Made by a program: the position numbers and the translations under genes. A stretch of DNA of 55,087 nt from an uncultured Faecalibacterium sp. (GTDB taxonomy: Bacteria > Bacillota > Clostridia > Oscillospirales > Ruminococcaceae). The notes beneath the pieces are model-generated. The model had not been told where the DNA came from. It was given only the letters and a program-made list of their open reading frames with translations, and made no database searches. Shown here piece after piece: positions 8,487 to 16,659 of the stretch. The stretch covers positions 1 to 55,087 of the forward strand of contig CAKSXW010000008.1 in assembly GCA_934518555.1 (NCBI GenBank). The letters are read 5' to 3'. Position 1 is the stretch's first letter; each line of letters opens with the position of its first letter.

Positions 8487-8828
8487 TTATTCCCAATCCT
8501 TCCACACATCGGGCTGGTAGCCCACGGTGGCCTTGCGGCCGTTGCGGACCACCGGGGTCCGCAGCAGCTGCTGGTTTTCAAAGAGCTTATCCTCTTTTTG
8601 CCAGTCGATCAGAGCCTCCAGCAGGGCCAGGGTCTGCTTATCCTTGGCCCCCGGGTCCACCAGAGCCTGCCAGCCCCCCAGGGCCCGGGCCACGTTGTCA
8701 AACTCGCCCCGGCTCATGGGCTTTTCCCTCAAATCGATCATCTGGAACTTGATGCCCCGTTCCTTAAAGTAACGCTGGGCTTTTTGGGTATCAAAGCACT
8801 TGCTGGTGCCAAAGATCTGAATGTTCAT
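8487..8828 (-). CDS. ArsC/Spx-like thioredoxin-fold protein
   Basis: A 113-residue protein of the arsenate reductase-like (ArsC/Spx/YffB) family. The N-terminal GTSKCFDTQKAQRYFKERGIKF contains the single conserved cysteine (residue 11). LLRTPVVRNGRKATVGY near residue 88 is the cis-proline segment typical of the fold. There is no CxxC, so it is more YffB/ArsC-like than Spx-like, and no ars genes are adjacent. Substrate unknown. Confidence 0.78.
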   Translation of the reverse strand: MNIQIFGTSKCFDTQKAQRYFKERGIKFQMIDLREKPMSRGEFDNVARALGGWQALVDPGAKDKQTLALLEALIDWQKEDKLFENQQLLRTPVVRNGRKATVGYQPDVWKDWE

Positions 8829-8851
8829 GGTGTGTACCCTCCTAACATCTT

Positions 8852-8860
8852 ATTGTACCA
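8852..8860 (-). promoter_or_regulatory. Extended -10 promoter of the ArsC-like gene
   Basis: Minus-strand TGGTACAAT about 25 bp before the ATG; no clear -35. Confidence 0.5.
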
Positions 8861-8940
8861 CAGCCTGCTGCAAAAGCCTAGCATAATTGCCCCTAAAGCT
8901 GCCAAAACTTACTCCAGGCCATTCCAAAGGAGGTTTTTGT

Positions 8941-9129
8941 ATGAATGTATTCGTAGACCCGGAGCTTTGCATCGGCTGCACCCAGTGTGCATCCCTGTGC
9001 CCGGCGGTGTTCCGCATGGAGGGCACCCTGGCTGTGGCCCAGCCCGGCCCGGTGCCGCCGGAGGAGGTGCCCCAGGCGGTGGAGGCCGCCAACACCTGCC
9101 CGGTAAGCGCCATCCGCACCGAGGCGTGA
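8941..9129 (+). CDS. Small 4Fe-4S ferredoxin
   Basis: A 62-residue electron carrier. CIGCTQCASLCP at residues 10-21 and the later TCPVSAI supply cysteines for one [4Fe-4S] cluster, as in short Thermotoga or Desulfovibrio ferredoxins. The start at 8941 has a strong AAAGGAGG; an upstream in-frame start at 8887 would lie before that site and is rejected. It is monocistronic, with a terminator 7 bp after the stop. Its redox partner is not in the window. Confidence 0.93.
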   Translation: MNVFVDPELCIGCTQCASLCPAVFRMEGTLAVAQPGPVPPEEVPQAVEAANTCPVSAIRTEA

Positions 9130-9135
9130 ATCCCA

Positions 9136-9178
9136 AGCCGTTCTGTCGGGGCCGCCCCCGGTGGAACGGCTTCTTTTC
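9136..9178 (+). terminator. Intrinsic terminator after the ferredoxin
   Basis: AGCCGTTC/GAACGGCT stem with an additional inner GC stem, then TTCTTTTCC. Confidence 0.8.
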
Positions 9179-9193
9179 CTTCTCTATGTTTTG

Positions 9194-9202
9194 TGCTATA
9201 CT
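9194..9202 (+). promoter_or_regulatory. Extended -10 promoter of polA-tsaD
   Basis: TGCTATACT, identical to the element at 6213. Confidence 0.6.
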
Positions 9203-9239
9203 ATAAGGTGTGAAATTATGGAACGGAGGACTACACGCC

Positions 9240-11813
9240 ATGCGTTTACTGGTCATTGACGGCAACAGCATTGCCAACCGTGCCTTTTTTGGCATCAAGC
9301 TGCTGACCACCAAGGACGGCCGCTATACCAACGCCATTTATGGCTTTTTGAATATCCTGCTCTCCCTGCTGAAGGAGTGCCAGCCCGATGAGGTGGCGGT
9401 GGCCTTTGACCTGAAGGCCCCTACCTTCCGGCACAAGATGTACGAGGGCTACAAGGCCACCCGTCACGGGATGCCGGAGGAGCTGGCCCAGCAGATGCCG
9501 GTGCTGAAGCAGCTGCTGACAGACCTGGGCTACCGCACCATCTCCGCAGAGGGCTGGGAGGCCGACGACCTGCTGGGCACCCTGGCCGCCGCCTGCGCCG
9601 CCCGGCAGGACGACTGCTTTTTGGCCACCGGAGACCGGGACAGCCTGCAGCTGGTAAGCGACACCACCACCGTGCTGCTGGCTGCCACCGTAATGGGCCG
9701 CAGCAAGACCGTGGTGATGGACGTGGACGCCATCCAGGAAAAATACGGCATCGCCCCCCAGCAGCTCATTGAGGTCAAGAGCCTTATGGGCGACACCTCC
9801 GACAACATCCCCGGGGTCCGGGGCATTGGCGAAAAGACCGCCCTGAGCCTGGTGCAGGCCTTTGGCAGCCTGGAGGGGGTCTACGAGAACATCGACGACA
9901 AGCGCATCAAGCCCAAGCAGCGAGAGCACTTGTTGGAAGATAAGCCCATGGCCCAGCTGAGCCACACCCTGGGCACCATCCGCACCGACGCCCCCATCGA
10001 CACCGCCGAGGGGGCCTACGCTGTGGGCCAGGGCAACAAGGCCGCTGCTGTGCGGCTTTTGCAGGAATTGGAGATCCATTCCCTGATCCCCCGGTTTGGT
10101 CTGGACGGGGTGGCACCGGAGGCCGCCCCGGAGGAGCAGGCGGTGGAGCTGCCGGAGGCCCAATTGGCTCCCCTGCCCCTGACCCCTGCCGGCCACTACC
10201 TGGTGGCCGCTCGCCCTGCCGTTATCGGCAAGCAGGGCAGCCGCAACGTGGTGCTGCAGCCGGAAAGCTGGTACGCTGTCCAGGGCACCACCGTCTACCC
10301 CCTGGAGGAGGGGGACCTGCTGCGGCTGCTGGATGACCCGGAGGTGACTCTGGACGTGTTCCACTCCGCTCCCCTTTACGCCAAGGCCATGGCCGCCGGG
10401 GGCTGGGGCAGCAGCATCGTGTGGGACGGCAAGCTGGCGGCCTACCTGCTGGACGCCTCTGCCTCCAAGTATCAGGTGGCAGAACTGGTGCCCAGCTACA
10501 AGGCTGCCGCCGCCTTTACCTGCACCGATTACCCCGACGCCGGGCGGCTGGCAGATCTGTTTACCAAAATGAAGGCAGAGATCACCGCCTGCGGCGAGGA
10601 TGCCCTGTACAACGACATCGAGTTCCCCCTGGCCCAGGTGCTGGCAGACATGACCCGTACCGGGGTGCTGGTGGATAAAGAGGGCATCGAGGCCTTCGGC
10701 GTGACCCTGCGCCAGGAGCTGGAGCAGGTGCTGGCCCGGATCCATCTGGAGACCGGCAGCACCACCTTCAACCCCAACAGCCCCAAGCAGCTGGGGGAGA
10801 TGCTCTTTGACACCATGGGCCTGCCCCACGGCAAAAAGACCCAGCGTGGCTGGTCCACCGACGCCGAGACCCTGGAAGCCCTCCGGGAGTACCCCCTGGT
10901 GGAGGACGTGCTGGCCTACCGGGGCTACCAGAAGCTGAACTCCACCTATGTGGAGGGCCTGCTGAAGGTCATTGGAGAGGATGGCCGCATCCACTCCACC
11001 TTCAACCAGACTGAGGCCCGTACCGGGCGGCTCTCCTCCGACAACCCCAACCTGCAGAACATCCCCATCCGCACCGAGCTGGGCAGCCAGCTCCGGGCCT
11101 ACTTTATCGCAAAGCCCGGCTGTGTGCTGGTGGATGCCGACTACAGCCAGATCGAACTGCGGATCCTGGCCCACATCACCGGGGATGAACATATGCAGCA
11201 GGCCTTCTTGAACGGAGAGGACATCCACCGCAGCACCGCCGCCAAGATCTACGGCATCCCCCAGGACCAGGTGACCCCCCGGCTGCGGTCCTCTGCCAAG
11301 GCCATCAACTTTGGCATCATGTACGGCAAGGGTGCCTACAGCCTGGCCAAGGACATCGGCGTGTCCGTAAAGGAGGCCGACGCCTTTTTGAAGAACTACC
11401 TGGCCGCCTTCCCCCGGGTCAGCGGCTACATGGACAAGACCATTGCCGACGCCAAGGCCAACGGCTATGTCTCCACCCTTTTTGGCCGCCGCCGGGCTCT
11501 GCCGGAGCTGGCCAGCTCCAACTTCAACGTCCGGTCCAGCGGCGAGCGCATGGCCCGGAACACCCCCATCCAAGGCACCGCTGCCGACGTGATCAAGCTG
11601 GCCATGGTACGGGTGTGGCAGCGTCTGCGTGCGGAAAAGATGGAGAGCCGCCTGATCCTTACCGTCCACGACGAACTGATCGTGGAGGCACCGGAGGCAG
11701 AGGCAGAACAGGCCTCCCGTATCCTGCGGGAGGAGATGGAAGGCTGCGTGCAGTACGCTGTGCCCCTGAGCACCGACGTCCACGCAGGCAAAAACTGGCT
11801 GGAGGCCCATTGA
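9240..11813 (+). CDS. polA: DNA polymerase I
   Basis: An 857-residue repair and Okazaki-maturation polymerase. The N-terminal 5'-3' exonuclease (FEN) domain runs from LLVIDGNSIANRAFFG to about 290. The middle 3'-5' exonuclease-like domain (about 310-470) lacks the DxE metal site and looks catalytically dead, as in many Firmicutes. The polymerase domain has motif A DYSQIELRILAH, motif B AKAINFGIMYGKG and motif C VHDELIVE. GGAGGA precedes ATG 9240; a start 10 codons earlier is less likely because it overlaps this site. Only one base separates its stop from tsaD. Confidence 0.96.
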   Translation: MRLLVIDGNSIANRAFFGIKLLTTKDGRYTNAIYGFLNILLSLLKECQPDEVAVAFDLKAPTFRHKMYEGYKATRHGMPEELAQQMPVLKQLLTDLGYRTISAEGWEADDLLGTLAAACAARQDDCFLATGDRDSLQLVSDTTTVLLAATVMGRSKTVVMDVDAIQEKYGIAPQQLIEVKSLMGDTSDNIPGVRGIGEKTALSLVQAFGSLEGVYENIDDKRIKPKQREHLLEDKPMAQLSHTLGTIRTDAPIDTAEGAYAVGQGNKAAAVRLLQELEIHSLIPRFGLDGVAPEAAPEEQAVELPEAQLAPLPLTPAGHYLVAARPAVIGKQGSRNVVLQPESWYAVQGTTVYPLEEGDLLRLLDDPEVTLDVFHSAPLYAKAMAAGGWGSSIVWDGKLAAYLLDASASKYQVAELVPSYKAAAAFTCTDYPDAGRLADLFTKMKAEITACGEDALYNDIEFPLAQVLADMTRTGVLVDKEGIEAFGVTLRQELEQVLARIHLETGSTTFNPNSPKQLGEMLFDTMGLPHGKKTQRGWSTDAETLEALREYPLVEDVLAYRGYQKLNSTYVEGLLKVIGEDGRIHSTFNQTEARTGRLSSDNPNLQNIPIRTELGSQLRAYFIAKPGCVLVDADYSQIELRILAHITGDEHMQQAFLNGEDIHRSTAAKIYGIPQDQVTPRLRSSAKAINFGIMYGKGAYSLAKDIGVSVKEADAFLKNYLAAFPRVSGYMDKTIADAKANGYVSTLFGRRRALPELASSNFNVRSSGERMARNTPIQGTAADVIKLAMVRVWQRLRAEKMESRLILTVHDELIVEAPEAEAEQASRILREEMEGCVQYAVPLSTDVHAGKNWLEAH

Positions 11814-11814
11814 C

Positions 11815-12822
11815 ATGATCATTCTTGGAATCGAATCCACCTGCGACGAGACCGCCGCAGCCCTGGTGGAGGACGGTCGGCATCTGCTGAGCAACGTCAT
11901 CTCCACCAGCGTAAAAGAACAGGCTCTGTACGGCGGCGTGGTGCCGGAGATCGCCAGCCGCCGCCACTGCGAATTTATCAGTGCCACGGTCAAAAAGGCC
12001 CTGCTGGATGCCGGCAAGACCATAGAGGACGTGGACGCCGTGGCCGTCACCTTTGCCCCGGGGCTTATCGGGGCTGTGCTGGTGGGGGTGAACTTTGCCA
12101 AGGGCCTGGCCTACTCTGCCAACAAGCCCCTGGTACCGGTGCACCACCTCCGGGGCCACATTGCCGCCCTGTACCTGACCCACCCGGAGCTGAAGCCTCC
12201 CTTTTTGTGCCTGGTGGCCTCCGGCGGCCACAGCCACATCGTGGAGGTGCAGGACTACACCCACTACCACATCCTGGGCCACACGGTGGACGACGCCGCC
12301 GGAGAGGCCTTTGACAAGGTAGCCCGGACCCTGGGCCTGCCCTACCCCGGCGGCCCCAGTGTGGCAGCCGCTGCCAAGGCCGGAGACCCCAAGGCCTACC
12401 GTCTGCCGGTGCCCCATGTGGAGGGCAAGTACAACGTGAGCTTTTCCGGCCTCAAGACCGCTGTGCTCAATGAGGTGAACAAGGCCCAGATGAAGGGGGA
12501 GGAAGTAAACGTGCCGGACCTGGCCGCCAGCTTCCAGGACCGCATCTCCGGCATCCTGGCTGAAAAGCTGCTGCTGGCCGCCGCCGACACCGGGGCAAAG
12601 CAGGTGTGCCTGGCCGGAGGCGTGGCCGCCAATGGCCGTCTGCGTCAGCTGGTCAACGACGGTGCCCAGAAGCTGGGGGCCAAGGTGTACCTGCCGGAGC
12701 TGAAATTCTGCGGAGACAACGGTGCCATGATCGCCTCCCAGGGTTACTACCAGTACATTGCCGGGCACACCGCCGGGCTGGAGCTCAACGGCCTGCCCAC
12801 CCTGCCCATCGACTACGAATAA
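11815..12822 (+). CDS. tsaD: tRNA threonylcarbamoyladenosine transferase TsaD
   Basis: A 335-residue ASKHA-fold enzyme. It transfers the threonylcarbamoyl group to A37 of ANN-decoding tRNAs together with TsaB and TsaE. ILGIESTCDETAAALV opens the protein, the iron-binding HHLRGH is near 109-114, and VASGGHSHIV and GGVAANGRLR follow. It is co-transcribed with polA through a 1-bp gap. tsaB and tsaE are not in the window. Confidence 0.96.
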   Translation: MIILGIESTCDETAAALVEDGRHLLSNVISTSVKEQALYGGVVPEIASRRHCEFISATVKKALLDAGKTIEDVDAVAVTFAPGLIGAVLVGVNFAKGLAYSANKPLVPVHHLRGHIAALYLTHPELKPPFLCLVASGGHSHIVEVQDYTHYHILGHTVDDAAGEAFDKVARTLGLPYPGGPSVAAAAKAGDPKAYRLPVPHVEGKYNVSFSGLKTAVLNEVNKAQMKGEEVNVPDLAASFQDRISGILAEKLLLAAADTGAKQVCLAGGVAANGRLRQLVNDGAQKLGAKVYLPELKFCGDNGAMIASQGYYQYIAGHTAGLELNGLPTLPIDYE

Positions 12823-12843
12823 TTCCCCTCTCCGGGGAGCAAA

Positions 12844-12897
12844 AACAGCCTCGCCTGCCCCCACGGCAATGCCCGTGTCAGGGTAGGCGAGGCTGTT
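12844..12897. terminator. Bidirectional terminator between tsaD and the ABC ATPase
   Basis: 13-bp perfect arms (12844-12856, 12885-12897) at a convergent gene boundary. Confidence 0.8.
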
Positions 12898-12902
12898 CTA
12901 TT

Positions 12903-13478
12903 TCAAAGCTCCTCCAGCCGGAGCACCGGCCAGCCCAAGGCGTCGATGGCGGCCTGGTCATGGGTGGCCAGCAGGGCCGGGCGGCCCTGCCAACGCTGCC
13001 GGAGCAAAGCGGCAGCCCGGCCCAGGGTCTCCGGGTCCATGCCGGTAAAGGGCTCGTCCAGCAGCAGGGTATCTGCCGGGGCCCACAGGGCTCGCAGCAG
13101 GGCGGTGCGGCGTTTTTGCCCTCCGGAGAGCTTGGCGGCTGGCAGCTGCAGGGCCGCCTGGTCCATTCCAAGCTGTTGAAAATCCGCAATAATTTGCGGT
13201 TTGTACTGGTTTTCCGGTTTGGGCAGCACCAGCAGCACGTTTTGCACGGCGTTGAGCTGGGGGCACAGACGGTCCTCCTGAAAGACTGCACTGACCCGGC
13301 CTGCCCCCCAGACCTGCCCGGCGGTGGGCTGGTCCAGCCCCATCAGGATCCGCAGCAGGGTGGTCTTGCCCCAGCCGCTGGGGGCCCACAGCACCGCCGG
13401 GGCCTCCACCGTAAGGGTCAGATCCCGGAACAGGACCTGGTCCCCATAGCGTTTTTCCAGATGCTCCAGGGTCAGCAT
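12903..13478 (-). CDS. ABC transporter ATP-binding protein
   Basis: A 191-residue nucleotide-binding subunit. Walker A is GPSGWGKTTL-like (APSGWGKTTLLR, about 38-46), the signature is LSGGQKRR and Walker B is TLLLDEPF. It is short compared with the usual 230-250 residues of nitrate/sulfonate/taurine-type ATPases, but all motifs are present. The ATG at 13478 follows GGAGGAGG; its first bases overlap the stop of the permease by 7 bp, so the two are coupled. No substrate-binding protein gene accompanies them. Confidence 0.9.
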   Translation of the reverse strand: MLTLEHLEKRYGDQVLFRDLTLTVEAPAVLWAPSGWGKTTLLRILMGLDQPTAGQVWGAGRVSAVFQEDRLCPQLNAVQNVLLVLPKPENQYKPQIIADFQQLGMDQAALQLPAAKLSGGQKRRTALLRALWAPADTLLLDEPFTGMDPETLGRAAALLRQRWQGRPALLATHDQAAIDALGWPVLRLEEL

Positions 13479-14242
13479 TCCGGCACCTCCTCCCCCAACA
13501 GGGCCTGGCTGGCCTGGTCCAGGCCCCATAAAAACAGCTTTTCAAAGGCGGCACTCAGCAGGATGATCACAAAGGTCCAGGCAAACAGCTCCCCGGTAGA
13601 CAGGGTGATCTTGGCCCGGTACAAAGCATCTCCCATGCTGCCGTTGGGCAGGCCGATGACCTCCGCCGCCACGCCGCTTTTCCAGCAGATGCCCAGGGCC
13701 ACGCTACACCCCTGCCGGAAGGCCGGCAGCACCCCCGGCAGCCACACCGCCTTCAGCCGTGCAGCCAGGGGCAGCCGGAACACCGCCGCCATCTCCAGCA
13801 GCTGCCGGTCCACAGACCGGATGCCTGTCCGCACCGCTCCGCAAAGCACCGGCAGCACCATCAAAAAGCTGATGAGCACCGACAGCCAGGCTCCACGGAC
13901 CCACACCAGGGCCAGGATGATAAAGCTGGCCACCGGAGTGGCCTTGACCAGCTGCAGCACCGGAGCCAGCAAAAGATCTGCCGTGGGGCTGGCCTCGGCG
14001 GCCACTGCCAGCAGGATGCTGCACCCCGCCCCCAGCCCAAAGCCCAGCAGGATGCGCCCGGTGCTGAAGGCCACCCGGTGCCAGAACTCCGGCTGAGGCA
14101 GCAGCTGCAGCAATGCCTGCAATGCCTGCACCGGCGACACCAGCAGCACCGCCTGCCCCACTGCCATGGCGGCGGCCTGCCACACCACCAGCCAGAACCC
14201 TACCGCCATCCAGGGGCGGAAAAAACCTTTGCCTTGCTTCAT
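13472..14242 (-). CDS. ABC transporter permease (SsuC/TauC/ThiX type)
   Basis: A 256-residue integral membrane subunit with about six helices. The conserved cytoplasmic loop, ending around GICWKSGVAAEVIGLP, resembles the BPD_transp_1 family used for sulfonates, taurine, nitrate and thiamine pyrimidine precursors. The start at 14242 has AGAGGGA upstream; a longer frame begins upstream of the promoter and is rejected. Substrate unknown. The nearby thiamine operon makes a pyrimidine importer possible, but the pair is not under the TPP riboswitch. Confidence 0.85.
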   Translation of the reverse strand: MKQGKGFFRPWMAVGFWLVVWQAAAMAVGQAVLLVSPVQALQALLQLLPQPEFWHRVAFSTGRILLGFGLGAGCSILLAVAAEASPTADLLLAPVLQLVKATPVASFIILALVWVRGAWLSVLISFLMVLPVLCGAVRTGIRSVDRQLLEMAAVFRLPLAARLKAVWLPGVLPAFRQGCSVALGICWKSGVAAEVIGLPNGSMGDALYRAKITLSTGELFAWTFVIILLSAAFEKLFLWGLDQASQALLGEEVPEC

Positions 14243-14279
14243 CAGCCTGTCCCTCTCTGCCTGCAACTTGAATAAGGAT

Positions 14280-14288
14280 AGTATAACA
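14280..14288 (-). promoter_or_regulatory. Extended -10 promoter of the ABC pair
   Basis: Minus-strand TGTTATACT, about 38 bp before the permease ATG. Confidence 0.55.
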
Positions 14289-14375
14289 TACCAGCCCCCA
14301 AAGGCCAATGACCTGTGCACCACCTGCCCCGGGCGGCCTTGCTTCCAAGGATACTTTTGTTCATCTTGGATATGC

Positions 14376-14404
14376 TTGACATGAATTTATCTTCAGTGTA
14401 CACT
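14376..14404 (+). promoter_or_regulatory. brnQ promoter
   Basis: TTGACA (14376-14381), 17 bp, TACACT (14399-14404). Confidence 0.8.
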
Positions 14405-14411
14405 GAAGATA
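14388..14411. promoter_or_regulatory. 24-bp perfect palindromic operator over the brnQ -10
   Basis: 12-bp arms starting TATCTTCAGTGT with no spacer and no mismatch. It covers the end of the spacer and the whole -10. A dimeric regulator bound here would block RNA polymerase. Confidence 0.75.
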
Positions 14412-14458
14412 TCCGCTCCCTGCCCGGCAGGAGTGCACACAAGAGAGGGGAACTTTTT

Positions 14459-15748
14459 ATGCAAAAGCTATCTGGCCGAAAGCTGCTGCTCATCGGCTTC
14501 ACGCTGTTTTCCATGTTTTTCGGGGCTGGCAACCTGATCTTTCCGCCGGACCTGGGGGCCAAGGCAGGCATCCATTTCTGGCCTGCCTTTCTGGGGCTAG
14601 CCATCAGTGCCGTGGGGCTGCCCATTGCCGGGGTGGTGGCTGTGGCCCGGGCCCAGGGTCTGGAAAAGCTGGCAGGCCGGGTGCACCCGGTGTTTGCCCA
14701 GGTCTTTATGATCCTGATCTACCTGTCCATTGGCCCCTGCCTGGCCATCCCACGCACTGCCAGCACCTCCTTTGCCATGCTGACCCCCCTGGTGGGCACC
14801 GGGGCCGGGCTGCAGCTAGGGTACTCGGCGGTGTTTTTTGCGGCGGCCTTTCTGGTTGCCCTGCGGCCGGAAAGGCTCACCCGTTGGCTGGGCAGGCTGC
14901 TGTGCCCCTGCCTGCTGGTGCTGATCCTGGTCTTGTTTGGCGGCTGCCTGCTGCACCCCCTGGCAGGGCAGTACGGTGCCCCCACCCCGGAGTATACTTC
15001 CGGTGCCGTATTACAAGGCGTATTGTACGGCTACCAGACCATGGACACCCTGGCGGCTCTGAACTTTGGGGCCGTCATTGCCCTGAACATCCAGGCCCAG
15101 GGCATCACCCGGCTGCAGGAGGTACAGCGCAGCACCATCCTGGCCGGGTTCGTGGCCGGAGGGCTGCTGCTGGCGGTGTACGCCATGCTGGGCCACGCCG
15201 GAGCCCTTACCGGGGCGGCGGTCCCGGGCCTTGCCACCGGAGCCGACGTGCTGACAGTGCTGGCGGATCGGCTTTTTGGCAAAGCAGGCCTTGTGCTCCT
15301 TGCCGCTATTTTTGTGCTGGCCTGCTTCAACACCTGCGTGGGCCTCATTGCCTGTGTGGGGGAGTACTTCCACACCCTGGTGCCCTCTGTGCCCTACCCG
15401 GCCTTTGCCGGATTTTTTGCCGCTGCCAGTATGCTGCTCTCAAACCTGGGCCTGGCAGACATCCTGCGGCTGTCCGTCCCGGTGCTCAACGCCCTGTACC
15501 CGGTGGCCATCCTGCTGATCTGCCTTTCCTTTGTGCCGGAGCTGGACCAGCGGCACCCCCTGGTGTACCCTCTGTGCATTGGCTGCACCGCCCTGCAAAG
15601 CGTTGCGGCCGCCCTGCCCCTGGGGCCCCTTTCGGCCCTGGCCAAGGCCCTGCCTTTGGGGGCGGTGGGCTTTGGCTGGGTGCTGCCGGCAGGGGTGGGC
15701 ATTCTGGCAGGGATGCTGCTGCGCCCCACCACCCCCACTGAACAATAA
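14459..15748 (+). CDS. brnQ: Branched-chain amino acid transporter BrnQ (LIVCS family)
   Basis: A 429-residue, about 12-helix Na+-coupled carrier for Leu, Ile and Val. GFTLFSMFFGAGNLIFPP at the N-terminus is the LIVCS signature, and TAST..ML and YGYQTMDTLAALNFG follow. The start at 14459 has AGAGAGGGG upstream. A palindromic operator covers the promoter, which suggests repression, probably in response to amino acids. The Lrp-type gene at 5012 is a candidate regulator but is not linked by sequence evidence. Confidence 0.94.
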   Translation: MQKLSGRKLLLIGFTLFSMFFGAGNLIFPPDLGAKAGIHFWPAFLGLAISAVGLPIAGVVAVARAQGLEKLAGRVHPVFAQVFMILIYLSIGPCLAIPRTASTSFAMLTPLVGTGAGLQLGYSAVFFAAAFLVALRPERLTRWLGRLLCPCLLVLILVLFGGCLLHPLAGQYGAPTPEYTSGAVLQGVLYGYQTMDTLAALNFGAVIALNIQAQGITRLQEVQRSTILAGFVAGGLLLAVYAMLGHAGALTGAAVPGLATGADVLTVLADRLFGKAGLVLLAAIFVLACFNTCVGLIACVGEYFHTLVPSVPYPAFAGFFAAASMLLSNLGLADILRLSVPVLNALYPVAILLICLSFVPELDQRHPLVYPLCIGCTALQSVAAALPLGPLSALAKALPLGAVGFGWVLPAGVGILAGMLLRPTTPTEQ

Positions 15749-15760
15749 AGGAGATTTTTT

Positions 15761-16171
15761 ATGATCCAGCCCATTGTACACGACCCCCTGTTTTTGGCCC
15801 AGAAGTCTGCCCCGGCCACCCCGGCAGATGCTGCCGTGGCCCGGGACCTGCTGGAGACCCTGGCGGCCCACGCCGACGGCTGTGTGGGCATGGCTGCCAA
15901 CATGATCGGGGTGCTCAAGCGCATTATCGCCGTGGAGGCCGAGGACGGGTACCTGGTACTGTTCAACCCGGTGATCCTGAAAAAGTCCGGCCCCTACGAC
16001 ACCCAGGAGGGCTGTCTCTCCCTGGAAGGGGTGCGGCCCACCCGCCGCTGGCAGACCATCAAATTGCAGTACGAGACCCCGGAGGGCAAGCCCCGGATCA
16101 AAAATTTTTCCGGCTGGACGGCCCAGATCATCCAGCACGAGATGGACCATTGCGACGGCATTCTGATCTGA
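15761..16171 (+). CDS. def: Peptide deformylase-like protein with altered motif I
   Basis: A 136-residue metalloenzyme of the deformylase fold, which normally removes the N-formyl group from nascent proteins. Motif II EGCLS (83-87) and motif III HEMDH (126-130) keep the Cys and two His metal ligands and the catalytic Glu. Motif I, usually GxGLAAxQ, reads GMAANM (43-48): the conserved Gln is replaced by Met48. This shorter subtype is seen in Clostridia; whether it is active on formyl-peptides is unclear. AAAGGAG precedes the ATG. It lies 12 bp after brnQ and may be co-transcribed. Confidence 0.85.
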   Translation: MIQPIVHDPLFLAQKSAPATPADAAVARDLLETLAAHADGCVGMAANMIGVLKRIIAVEAEDGYLVLFNPVILKKSGPYDTQEGCLSLEGVRPTRRWQTIKLQYETPEGKPRIKNFSGWTAQIIQHEMDHCDGILI

Positions 16172-16219
16172 AAAGCCGCCCCAGTGGGCCGGGCATTTTG
16201 CCCTTCTGGCCCTTGCCCC

Positions 16220-16248
16220 TTGCATTTTGAGGGCAAGAGGTGTAAAAT
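16220..16248 (+). promoter_or_regulatory. Promoter of the thiamine operon
   Basis: TTGCAT (16220-16225), 17 bp, TAAAAT (16243-16248), just before the riboswitch. Confidence 0.7.
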
Positions 16249-16263
16249 ACAGTCACGATCAAA

Positions 16264-16349
16264 TACAGGGGAGCTTGTAAGCAGGCTGAGAGGAAGTACC
16301 CGAACTTCGACCCTTTTACCTGATGCGGATAATGCCGCCGTAGGAAGTC
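16264..16349 (+). promoter_or_regulatory. TPP riboswitch
   Basis: All conserved blocks are present: ACAGGGGAGC, GGCTGAGAGG, ACCTGATGCGGATAATGCCG and CGTAGGAAG. Thiamine pyrophosphate binding should favour the terminator at 16368 and turn the downstream thi genes off. Confidence 0.95.
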
Positions 16350-16367
16350 ATCATAGGTGATTTTTTG

Positions 16368-16398
16368 CAGGAGGCCCGCAGAGGGTCTCCTGTTTTTG
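16368..16398 (+). terminator. Riboswitch-controlled terminator
   Basis: CAGGAGGCCC/GGGTCTCCTG stem (one mismatch), followed by TTTTTGTTT. Confidence 0.8.
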
Positions 16399-16659
16399 TT
16401 TGCCGCAAAACCAAGCAAGGAGGAAAAACTACCCTGCCCGGGCTCCGGGCAGTTCCGTGCAGGGGCACGGCAGGCTGAGGGGGAGCGCCCTGAGCCTTGG
16501 AGGATGGCAGCGATGGGAAGCCGTGTTCCGGCGTGAGAGGAGACCAGCAAGTCTCGACCGCAAACCTGATCTGGCTCTGCCCCGGTGGGGTGGGGCTTGT
16601 TGTGTCGGGGCACGCTGCGCTGCAGTCCTCTGCCCTGGAATGGAAAGGAGTATTCTCTC
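16399..16659 (+). other. GC-rich, TPP-box-like leader before thiW
   Basis: This is 260 bp without a credible gene. It contains GCAGGCTGAG at 16470-16479 and ACCTGATCTGG at 16564-16574, both typical TPP-riboswitch blocks. The GATAATGCC and CGTAGGGA blocks that should follow are missing, and a long insertion separates the two. Local hairpins (CCGTGC/GCACGG near 16456; GAGAC/GTCTC near 16540) are visible. It may be a decayed or divergent second riboswitch. Confidence 0.4.

Noticed and set aside
9246..12101. 951-codon minus-strand frame opposite polA and tsaD
   Set aside because: Long only because of codon bias in polA; the encoded sequence has no recognisable family and spans two well-supported genes.
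13472..14242. ThiX/ThiZ thiamine-precursor transporter
   Set aside because: Family is compatible, but there is no ThiY-like binding protein and no riboswitch control, so the substrate is left open.
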